8,793 nt of DNA, taken from NCBI GenBank assembly GCA_022822125.1, contig JAJECF010000039.1, positions 1 through 8,793 of the forward strand. Reading direction: 5' to 3'. The translations under genes were made by a program, and so were the position numbers. The notes beneath the pieces are model-generated. The model was not told where the DNA came from and did no database searches. It worked only from the letters and a program-made list of their open reading frames with translations. This stretch comes from Alphaproteobacteria bacterium. Its GTDB lineage: Bacteria; Pseudomonadota; Alphaproteobacteria; Bin95. Below, piece after piece: positions 1 to 5,433 of the stretch; position 1 is the first letter of the stretch; each line of letters opens with the position of its first letter.

Positions 1-119
1 GCTCGCCTCAAAACCGACCGCAGACACGACCCGCGACCCAATCAGGCCAGCCGCAGCGCCCCAAACGCAACGCAAACCTAAAACCGCATCCAAAATCTCA
101 GCCGCTATTCCTCAGAACC
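1..119. other. Noncoding left flank with strong A+C skew
   Basis: I see no gene here. By hand count the first 120 bases hold about 51 C, 37 A, 20 G and only 12 T, a skew unlike the coding regions that follow. It lies just downstream of the truncated minus-strand Fe-S gene. The molybdopterin-binding large subunit that usually follows such a gene does not start here. No convincing terminator hairpin is visible. It may be ordinary intergenic sequence, the edge of a rearrangement, or decayed remains of the 3' end of the Fe-S gene. Confidence 0.5.
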
Positions 120-515
120 TCAATTCTGCAAGTGCCTCATGCCGTCCAGGATTTCCCGGTCGGTCGGCTTCGGGTTCTCGGCCAGAAGGCTGGCGGCCTG
201 CATGATCTGCCCGGTCTGGCAGAAACCGCATTGCGGCACATGCATCTCGCGCCAGGCGACCTGGACCGGGTGGTTGCCGTCGGCGGAGAGGCCCTCGATG
301 GTCGTCACCGACTTGCCGGCGACATCGCCCACGGTCATCATGCAGGACTTCTCCACCTTGCCGTCCACATGCACCGTGCAGGCGCCGCAGAGGCCCGCTC
401 CGCAGCCATATTTCGTGCCCGTCAGGCCCGCCATGTCGCGCAGGGCCCACAACAGGACGGTGTCGTCCGGTCCGTCCAGCATCCGGGCTTCACCGTTGAT
501 GGTGACGCTCGCCAT
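120..515 (-). CDS. (2Fe-2S)-binding small subunit of a molybdenum hydroxylase, C-terminally truncated
   Basis: This 131-residue protein belongs to the xanthine oxidase family small subunits (isoquinoline 1-oxidoreductase alpha, nicotinate dehydrogenase NicA type). These pass electrons from a Mo-cofactor large subunit that hydroxylates N-heteroaromatics or oxidises aldehydes. The plant-type ferredoxin cluster ligands are visible: C38, C43, C46 and C58, in the context YGCGAGLCGACT. The first half of the second cluster motif is also there (QCGFCQTGQ, C96 and C99). Family members run to about 150-160 residues and carry a closing L-C-R-C-G-T motif. Here the match stops at M126-R-H-L and is followed by Q-N-stop, so the last two Cys ligands are missing. 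The ATG at 515 is well supported by GGAGGA six bases upstream (522-527). No large subunit follows within the 119 bases left in the window. Family assignment is firm; a working [2Fe-2S] pair is doubtful, and the gene may be a decaying remnant. Confidence 0.85.
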   Translation of the reverse strand: MASVTINGEARMLDGPDDTVLLWALRDMAGLTGTKYGCGAGLCGACTVHVDGKVEKSCMMTVGDVAGKSVTTIEGLSADGNHPVQVAWREMHVPQCGFCQTGQIMQAASLLAENPKPTDREILDGMRHLQN

Positions 516-521
516 TCCGTG

Positions 522-527
522 TCCTCC
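522..527 (-). promoter_or_regulatory. Ribosome binding site of the Fe-S subunit gene
   Basis: On the minus strand this reads GGAGGA, six bases before the ATG at 515-513. It fixes the start codon and shows that the 5' end of this gene is intact even though the 3' end looks broken. Confidence 0.7.
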
Positions 528-604
528 AATTTTTACCGCGCATTCCGGCCGGCCTCCGGGAAGAGGGTCCGAACCGGGCGGTGCATGGTAGCGCCCATTC
601 CGCT

Positions 605-622
605 CCGGGGGCCAGCCCCCGG
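605..622. repeat. Perfect 8-bp inverted repeat, 2-base spacer
   Basis: CCGGGGGC (605-612) and GCCCCCGG (615-622) are exact reverse complements separated by CA. The spacer is too short for a simple stable loop, so the innermost pair would open in RNA. There is no U-run on either side, so it is not a typical intrinsic terminator. It would lie in the leader of the minus-strand Fe-S gene, or act as a dyad site for a dimeric protein. Confidence 0.5.
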
Positions 623-737
623 GCGGGGTCGTTGAGCCGGAATTCGCCTTGAGGCGAGGCGCCTGCGTATGATCGGTACACGAAAATGGACCAATGGGTT
701 CTCAACAGGTCAAACGGTTCGGAACGACGCATCCAAA

Positions 738-769
738 GGTTGACTCATTTCTCAATCCACCCGTCAACC
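738..769. promoter_or_regulatory. Candidate operator: 7-bp inverted repeat GGTTGAC-N18-GTCAACC
   Basis: GGTTGAC (738-744) and GTCAACC (763-769) are perfect reverse complements with 18 bases between them. A third GTCAA pentamer lies at 709-713. The left arm overlaps a -35-like TTGACT (740-745), but no good -10 follows at 16-18 bases. The site sits in the middle of the divergent region, where a regulator controlling both sides would bind. No regulator gene is in the window, so the binding protein is unknown. Chance occurrence is possible. Confidence 0.35.
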
Positions 770-957
770 CCTCCTGGGCAGTTACGACAATTCATGACAT
801 GTTCCGGGCCCTCGCGAGCCCATCCGTCGCCCGGACCGCGAAGATGTGCGAATCTGGCAGGCTCGGGGGCTGGGGCGGTGAACTATCGGTTCCTGCCGGC
901 AGCCGTTGGTATGACGGGCGGCGCGCGCCAATGGATTACACTCGGCGCCTGCAACCG

Positions 958-965
958 GGAAGGAG
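958..965 (+). promoter_or_regulatory. Ribosome binding site for a GTG start
   Basis: GGAAGGAG ends nine bases before the GTG at 975. It supports that GTG as the true start of the NicX-family gene, since no ATG or GTG nearer to the site fits this frame. Confidence 0.65.
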
Positions 966-974
966 CGACCGGAC

Positions 975-2015
975 GTGTTCACCGACCGCATAGAGGAACG
1001 CTGGATCGCGGCGTTCGACACCGTCTTCGGCCTGTGCAGGGTCGGGCGAGGCGAGGAAGTCGCGATCCTTTCGGAAACGCAGTCGCGGCGCCTCAATGTC
1101 GAACTTGCCGAGCTCGCCCTGCTCCGGCGCGGCGCGCGGCCGTTCCATGTCACGGTCGTCTCCCCGCCGCAGACCGCCCCCGTGCCGGTGCGCTCGACCG
1201 GCGCATCGGCCGCCCTGCAGGGCCTGGGTCCGGCGGTCAAGGCGCTGGCCGCCAGCTCTCTCGTCGTGGACGTGACGGTGGAGGGGATGCTCCATGCCCC
1301 TGAGCTTCCCGACATTCTCGCGGAGGGCGCCCGGCTGCTGATGGTCAGCAATGAGCATCCCGACGCGCTGGAGCGCCTGTTGCCGGACCCGGCGCTCACC
1401 GAGCGCGTCAAGGCGGCGGTAAAGCGGATCCGGGCGGCAAAGGAGATGCGCGTGACCTCCGACGCCGGCTCCGACCTCACCATTGCGCTGGAAGGCGCGC
1501 CGAGCGCCGGGGTCTGGGGCTATTGCGACCGGCCGAGAACGGTCGCCCACTGGCCCGGCGGGATCGTCGTCGCCTTCCCCCCCGCCGGCTCCGTCCAGGG
1601 CCGGCTGGTGCTCGATACCGGCGATGTCAACCTGACCTTCAAACGTTATCTGGAAGCGCCGGTAACGCTCACCATTGAGGACGATTACGTCACCGCCATC
1701 GAGGGCGAGGGCACCGATGCCGAGCTCTTCCGGCGCTACTGGGCCGCCTGGGGCGACCGCGAGGCCTACGCCACATCGCATGTCGGATGGGGGCTGAACG
1801 AAGCCGCGCGCTATGAGGCGCTCGCCATGTACGACCGGCGCGACTTCAACGGCACCGAGATCCGCGCCTTCGCGGGCAACTTTCTTTACTCGACCGGCGC
1901 CAACGAGTTCGCAAACCGCCACACTCTGGGACATTTCGACCTGCCGATGCGCAATTGCACGGTGAGTCTCGACGGGGTGAACGTGGTCGAAGCCGGCCGG
2001 CTGGTCGCTTCCTGA
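975..2015 (+). CDS. NicX-family protein (2,5-dihydroxypyridine 5,6-dioxygenase-like, M29 aminopeptidase fold)
   Basis: This 346-residue protein is close in length to NicX of Pseudomonas putida (about 350). NicX is the Fe(II) extradiol-type dioxygenase that opens the ring of 2,5-dihydroxypyridine in nicotinate degradation, and its fold is shared with aminopeptidase T/M29 peptidases. From memory of NicX, the C-terminal half matches well: a GYCDRP...HWPGG segment, LVLDTGDV, SHVGWGL, FAGNFLYSTG and HFDLPMRNC. The residues matching the NicX iron ligands His265, His318 and Asp320 are H269, H320 and D322, all present. The start is GTG with GGAAGGAG nine bases before it. It is the first gene of the operon, 18 bases ahead of the next. 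The divergent Fe-S subunit gene is also a family used on N-heterocycles, which fits. The N-terminal half is less familiar to me, so the substrate may differ from 2,5-dihydroxypyridine. A peptidase-like role is the alternative. Confidence 0.8.
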   Translation: MFTDRIEERWIAAFDTVFGLCRVGRGEEVAILSETQSRRLNVELAELALLRRGARPFHVTVVSPPQTAPVPVRSTGASAALQGLGPAVKALAASSLVVDVTVEGMLHAPELPDILAEGARLLMVSNEHPDALERLLPDPALTERVKAAVKRIRAAKEMRVTSDAGSDLTIALEGAPSAGVWGYCDRPRTVAHWPGGIVVAFPPAGSVQGRLVLDTGDVNLTFKRYLEAPVTLTIEDDYVTAIEGEGTDAELFRRYWAAWGDREAYATSHVGWGLNEAARYEALAMYDRRDFNGTEIRAFAGNFLYSTGANEFANRHTLGHFDLPMRNCTVSLDGVNVVEAGRLVAS

Positions 2016-2021
2016 GCGGGC

Positions 2022-2028
2022 AGGGAGG
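2022..2028 (+). promoter_or_regulatory. Ribosome binding site of the acyl-CoA dehydrogenase-fold gene
   Basis: AGGGAGG lies five bases before the ATG at 2034, inside the 18-base gap after the preceding stop codon. It favours 2034 over the in-frame Met at 2067. Confidence 0.6.
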
Positions 2029-2033
2029 CGGCG

Positions 2034-3290
2034 ATGGCTTCCAGGGATGAGCGGCGCGACGCGCCGATGTTCGACGCAGACTATTACGGGCTCACCGACG
2101 AACAGACGGCGCTCTGCACGGTGGCCCGGCATCTCGGTGAGAGCCGGTTCGCCGACCGTGCTGAACAGTGGGACCGCGACGCGATCTTCCCGATGGCGAA
2201 CTACCGGGACCTCCACGAGGCCGGCCTGCTCGCCGTTTGCGTGCCGAAGGAGCATGGCGGACATGGCGCGGACCTCAAGACCTATTCACTGATGGCGGCC
2301 GAGATCGGCCGTTACTGCGGCTCGACGGCGCTGACCTTCAACATGCATGTGAGTTCGTGCCTGTGGACCGGCGCTCTCGCCGACGATCTGCCGATGACCG
2401 ACGCCCGGAGGATGGAACACACCAGGCGGCGCGCGCTGCACTACGCCCGCATCGTGGACGAGGGCGCGATCTACGCCCAGCCGTTTTCCGAGGGGGGCGC
2501 GGCGGCGGCCGGATTCCGCCCGTTCGGCACCCTGGCGGACCGGGTCGAGGGCGGCTGGGTGATAAATGGCAAGAAGATCTTCGCGTCGCTCGCGGGCTCG
2601 GCCGACTATTACGGCGTGCTATGCACCGAGAAGAAGGAGACTCTGAGCCGCCGCGACACGATGTATTTCGCCATCCCCGCCGATGCCGAGGGGGTGAGCG
2701 TGGTCGGCGACTGGGATCCGCTCGGCATGCGCGGAACAGTGTCGCGCGACCTCCTGTTCGACAATGTGTTCGTGCCGGACGACGCAGCGCTTATGCCCAA
2801 GGGCGTCTATTTCCAGGCGGCGACCCGCTGGCCGCACATGTTCACCACGCTGACCCCGGCTTATATGGGCATCGCCCAGGCGGCGTATGATTTCACCGTC
2901 CGCTACCTGCGCGGCGAGGTCCCCGGCATGCCGCCGGTCAAGCGGCGCATGTACCCGACCAAGCAGCACGCCGTGGCGGAGATGCTGGTCGCGCTGGAGC
3001 AGGCCAAGGCGCTCTGGTTCCAGATGCTGGGCGAGGCCCGCGCGAACCCGTCCAAAGCCTCGGTGCTCCGCGCCTATTGCGCCCAGTACACGGTGATGGA
3101 AACCGCCAACGACCTCTGCCGGAAGGCGATCCGCACCTGCGGCGGACAATCCATGCTGAAAAGCCTGCCGCTGGAGCGGCTTTACCGGGACAGCCGCTGC
3201 GGTTCGCTGATGCTGCCATGGACGGCGGAGCTCTGTATCGACAAGCTCGGCCGCGAGGCGCTCTACGAGCCGGGCGAGGCGGACGAATGA
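2034..3290 (+). CDS. Acyl-CoA dehydrogenase-fold flavoprotein lacking the usual catalytic Glu
   Basis: This 418-residue protein has the full acyl-CoA dehydrogenase layout. An N-terminal helical domain has LTDEQTAL and LAVCVPKEHGGHGAD. The middle beta domain has AQPFSEGG in place of the usual T-E-P-x-x-G-S-D type FAD loop, GGWVINGKKIFAS, and LGMRGTVSRDLLFDNVFVP. The C-terminal helical domain has RTCGGQSMLKSLPLERLYRDSR. FAD binding is likely. After Y384-R-D-S-R the family normally has I-Y-E-G-T-x-E-I, whose first Glu is the catalytic base. Here it reads SLMLPWTAEL, with no acid at that spot (L394/P395). I also see no Glu at the helix-G position used by isovaleryl-CoA dehydrogenase. It may be a true dehydrogenase with another base, or, like the group D flavin monooxygenases (DszC, HpaH types), do different chemistry. 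Its stop codon overlaps the ligase start by ATGA, so the two proteins are probably made together and may share a CoA-ester substrate. Confidence 0.88.
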   Translation: MASRDERRDAPMFDADYYGLTDEQTALCTVARHLGESRFADRAEQWDRDAIFPMANYRDLHEAGLLAVCVPKEHGGHGADLKTYSLMAAEIGRYCGSTALTFNMHVSSCLWTGALADDLPMTDARRMEHTRRRALHYARIVDEGAIYAQPFSEGGAAAAGFRPFGTLADRVEGGWVINGKKIFASLAGSADYYGVLCTEKKETLSRRDTMYFAIPADAEGVSVVGDWDPLGMRGTVSRDLLFDNVFVPDDAALMPKGVYFQAATRWPHMFTTLTPAYMGIAQAAYDFTVRYLRGEVPGMPPVKRRMYPTKQHAVAEMLVALEQAKALWFQMLGEARANPSKASVLRAYCAQYTVMETANDLCRKAIRTCGGQSMLKSLPLERLYRDSRCGSLMLPWTAELCIDKLGREALYEPGEADE

Positions 3291-4810
3291 ACGACCTGTC
3301 CTCGTGGGTCGAGAAAAACGCCGCGTTCAGCCCGTCGAAGACCGCGATCCGCTTCGAGGGCGAGGACATCGACTATGCGCGCTTCGCGGCGACGATCCGC
3401 GGCCATGCCCGGGCGCTGAAGACCGTCCATGGCGTCGAGCGCGGCGACCGGGTGGCGTATCTCGGCTTCAACAGCCCCTCCATGCTGGCGCTTTTCTTCG
3501 CCTGTGCGCGGATCGGCGCAATGTTCTCGCCGCTCAACTGGCGCCTGGCAGCCCCCGAGCTCGCCTATATGCTCCGCGACTCCACGCCCCGTGTGCTGAT
3601 CGCGGACGCCGACCATGCGGAGCTTGCCCGCGAGGCGGCGGCAGCTTGTCCGGACACAGCCGTCACGTCCGCGGACCGGATCGCCCGCGATGCGGAAAGG
3701 GCGGCGGGCGAAGACCGTGATCCGGACGCCGGGCCGCAGACGCCCTGCCTGCTGGTCTATACCTCGGGCACCACCGGCTATCCCAAGGGCGCGGTGCTGG
3801 ACCAGCGGGCGATCCAGGTCAACGCCCTCAACTGCCTCCACTATGCCGGGCTGACCGGCGCCGACCGCGTGCTGACAGTGCTGCCGATGTTCCATGTCGG
3901 CGGGCTTAACATACTCACCTCGCCCGCCTTCTATGTCGGGGGGACGGTGATCCTGCACCGCCGTTTCGACGCCGGGGCGACGCTCAGCGCCATCGTCGAG
4001 GAGCGCCCGACGCAACTCGTCCTGGTCCCGGCGACCATCCAGGCGGCGATCGACCACCCGGACTGGGACGCCGCGGACCTTTCCAGCCTCCGCATCCTCA
4101 CTACCGGCTCCTCCATCGTGCCGCTCCATCTGATCGATGCGGTGCAGGCGCGCGGCATCCCTGTATGCCAGACCTACGGGCTGACGGAGACGGCGCCGGT
4201 CTCGATCTACCAGAAGCCGGGCGACGGCTTGCGCAAACCGCGCTCGACCGGGAAATGCGGGCTCCATTGCGAGATGAAGATCGTTGACGATGACGGCAAC
4301 GAGGTCCCGGTCGGCGTGTCCGGGGAAATCCTGATCCGCGGCGGCAATGTCCTTCGCGAATACTGGAACGATGAAGAGGAGACGCGCCGCGCGCTCAGGG
4401 GCGGCTGGTTCCATACCGGCGATGTGGCCTGGCGCGACGAAGAGGGCGATGTGTTCATCAACGACCGCAAGAAGGACGTCGTGATCTCGGGCGGGGAGAA
4501 CATCTACCCGGCGGAGATCGAGCAGCTGGTCCACCGGATGGAGGACATTGCCGACGTGGCGGTGGTCGGGCGCGAGGATGCGCGGTGGGGCGAGGCGCCG
4601 GTCGCCGTCGTCGTCCCCGCCCCGGGTGCGACAATCGCGGCGACGGACTTCCTCGCCCGCTTCGAGGGCCGGCTCGCCCGCTTCAAGCACCCGAAGGACG
4701 TACTGTTCCTCGACACGCTGCCCAAAAACGCAATGGGCAAGACGCGGAAGCAGGAATTGCGGGAGATGGTGAAGGGAGAGTCGATTTACGATTCGGAGGA
4801 CCGGTTGTAG
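3287..4810 (+). CDS. AMP-dependent acyl-CoA ligase (ANL superfamily)
   Basis: This 507-residue enzyme activates a carboxylic acid with ATP to an acyl-AMP and then to a CoA thioester in the cytoplasm. Core motifs are intact: the P-loop YTSGTTGYPKG (158-168), YGLTE (297-301), GWFHTGD with the ribose-binding Asp at D379, DRKKDVVISGGENIYPAEIE at the hinge, and PKNAMGK with the adenylation Lys at K485. Length is normal for medium-chain, aryl or dicarboxylate CoA ligases (FadD/MenE-like). The ATG at 3287 overlaps the upstream TGA as ATGA, and the protein begins with a typical N-terminus (WVEKNAAFSPSKTAI), so a longer in-frame start inside the upstream gene is not needed. The acid substrate is unknown. 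Position next to the flavoprotein and NicX-like genes suggests an acid made from, or containing, a heteroaromatic ring. Linear fatty acid is an alternative. Confidence 0.92.
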   Translation: MNDLSSWVEKNAAFSPSKTAIRFEGEDIDYARFAATIRGHARALKTVHGVERGDRVAYLGFNSPSMLALFFACARIGAMFSPLNWRLAAPELAYMLRDSTPRVLIADADHAELAREAAAACPDTAVTSADRIARDAERAAGEDRDPDAGPQTPCLLVYTSGTTGYPKGAVLDQRAIQVNALNCLHYAGLTGADRVLTVLPMFHVGGLNILTSPAFYVGGTVILHRRFDAGATLSAIVEERPTQLVLVPATIQAAIDHPDWDAADLSSLRILTTGSSIVPLHLIDAVQARGIPVCQTYGLTETAPVSIYQKPGDGLRKPRSTGKCGLHCEMKIVDDDGNEVPVGVSGEILIRGGNVLREYWNDEEETRRALRGGWFHTGDVAWRDEEGDVFINDRKKDVVISGGENIYPAEIEQLVHRMEDIADVAVVGREDARWGEAPVAVVVPAPGATIAATDFLARFEGRLARFKHPKDVLFLDTLPKNAMGKTRKQELREMVKGESIYDSEDRL

Positions 4811-4827
4811 GATGGCCGCCGGCAAGC

Positions 4828-4835
4828 AAGGGAGG
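4828..4835 (+). promoter_or_regulatory. Ribosome binding site that decides the cupin start
   Basis: AAGGGAGG, continuing into a further A, lies six to seven bases before the ATG at 4842. It favours this start over the upstream in-frame ATG at 4812, which directly follows the ligase stop and would add ten residues of non-family sequence. Confidence 0.6.
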
Positions 4836-4841
4836 ACGGCA

Positions 4842-5255
4842 ATGACTGACAATTGGGATTTTTCGATAAACAGGGCGTCCGACGCCGTCTGGACCGAAGG
4901 CCTGCGCGAGATCTTCGACTACCGGGACCTCGGCATCAATGCGGCGACCAAGGGCGATTACATTGCCCATATCGTCAAGGCGAACGGCAAGGACATGAAG
5001 GACGAGGTGCAGCACTGGCATGTCCATGACTGCACCTTCCAGTTCGTCATGGTGCTGAACGGCTGGGCCGAGTTCGAATATGCCGGAGAAGGCGTGCGCC
5101 GCATCGAGAAGGGCGACGTCATCAACCAGCGCCCCGGCATCCCGCATCGCGAGATCGCCTGCTCGAAGGATTTCGAGGTGCTCGAAATCGTCTCTCCAGC
5201 GAATTTCGAGACCCGCATCGTGGACGCGCCGGTTTCCGCCGAAGCAGCCGAGTAG
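4842..5255 (+). CDS. Small single-domain cupin protein
   Basis: This 137-residue protein has one cupin beta-barrel. Motif 1 reads QHWHVHDCTFQFVMVLNG: H60 and H62 are metal-ligand candidates, and the family Glu is replaced by Q67, with the Gly exactly seven residues later (G74). Motif 2 reads GDVINQRPGIPH and gives H102 as a third ligand. Two aromatic or His residues (H58, W59) flank motif 1. Small cupins of this kind can be metal-dependent dioxygenases, isomerases, lyases or ligand sensors, so no reaction can be assigned. It lies 31 bases after the ligase gene and just before a hairpin, as the last gene of the operon. It could act on a ring-cleavage product or support the NicX-like step. The Glu-to-Gln change may alter metal binding. 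The ATG at 4842 is chosen for its ribosome binding site. Confidence 0.85.
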   Translation: MTDNWDFSINRASDAVWTEGLREIFDYRDLGINAATKGDYIAHIVKANGKDMKDEVQHWHVHDCTFQFVMVLNGWAEFEYAGEGVRRIEKGDVINQRPGIPHREIACSKDFEVLEIVSPANFETRIVDAPVSAEAAE

Positions 5256-5285
5256 GCGCCGCCCGAGTCCGACGCTGTCGCGGCG

Positions 5286-5316
5286 GGCGCGGGGGCGAGG
5301 CTTCCGCGCCCGCGCC
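5286..5316 (+). terminator. Candidate terminator hairpin after the cupin gene
   Basis: GGCGCGGG (5286-5293) pairs perfectly with CCCGCGCC (5309-5316). Three more pairs are possible inside after a G-G mismatch, leaving a loop of about seven bases. It is followed only by GCTTTGCC, a very short T-run, so it would be a weak intrinsic terminator. Position, 30 bases after the last gene of the operon, supports the call. Confidence 0.45.
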
Positions 5317-5326
5317 GCTTTGCCAT

Positions 5327-5355
5327 GCGTCACCGAATCCTCATTTATATGTCGC
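5327..5355 (+). promoter_or_regulatory. Possible Pho box: three 7-mers at 11-base spacing
   Basis: Three heptamers start at 5327 (GCGTCAC), 5338 (TCCTCAT) and 5349 (ATGTCGC), each separated by four bases (CGAA, TTAT). PhoB sites are direct repeats of CTGTCAT with an 11-base period. Each copy matches only about four of seven positions, so the sequence match is weak. The spacing, the AT-richer spacers and the place about 80 bases before a phosphate/phosphonate transporter operon are what support it. Rhizobial phoCDET operons are known to be under PhoB control. Confidence 0.35.
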
Positions 5356-5433
5356 AAAGCTGAAAGCTCGAGCGGCCAGAGTCCGCCTGCGGTGTGAAAA
5401 CGCCTGCCGAACCCCCATCCGTTCGGACAGCTC

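Larger units (their letters stand above)
516..974. other. Divergent intergenic region (459 bp), no gene
   Basis: This stretch separates the minus-strand Fe-S gene from the plus-strand catabolic operon, so it should carry promoters in both directions. The open frames crossing it look like GC-driven shadows: none has a family resemblance or a good ribosome binding site. It contains a perfect 8-bp inverted repeat (605-622), a small 5-bp hairpin TCGCC/GGCGA (644-657), a short palindrome GTTC-G-GAAC (717-725), and a spaced 7-bp inverted repeat (738-769). The part from about 680 to 800 is less GC-rich than its surroundings, as expected for a promoter. No sigma-70 promoter can be named with confidence. 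Confidence 0.55.
5256..5433. other. Inter-operon gap with hairpin and promoter-like stretch
   Basis: This 178-base gap splits the catabolic operon from the transporter operon. Its left half is extremely GC-rich and holds a hairpin; its right half (about 5325-5365) is AT-richer and holds the Pho-box-like repeats. No gene is seen. The change of function across the gap suggests separate transcription units. Confidence 0.5.

Noticed and set aside
685..713. A minus-strand sigma-70 promoter with TTGACC as -35
   Set aside because: The best -10 at the right spacing matches only three of six positions.
686..993. Small plus-strand frames in the divergent intergenic region
   Set aside because: No good ribosome binding site, no family resemblance, and they run into the NicX-like gene in the wrong frame.
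936..2264. A 442-codon minus-strand frame opposite the NicX-like gene
   Set aside because: No recognisable motifs. The plus-strand protein matches NicX over its C-terminal half with its iron ligands, so the minus frame is a shadow.
3077..3286. Longer start for the CoA ligase at 3077
   Set aside because: It lies inside the upstream flavoprotein gene, and the first 70 residues have no ligase similarity; the ATGA overlap at 3287 is the natural start.
3263..4852. A 529-codon open frame on the minus strand opposite the CoA ligase
   Set aside because: It is rich in Arg, Gly and Asp without family motifs. The plus strand carries a complete ANL ligase; long antisense frames are common in GC-rich genomes.
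4842..5255. The cupin as a DMSP lyase of the DddK/DddQ/DddW type
   Set aside because: The size fits and the neighbours include a CoA ligase and a dehydrogenase-fold protein, but motif 1 lacks the Glu and the sequence around the barrel does not resemble those lyases as I recall them.
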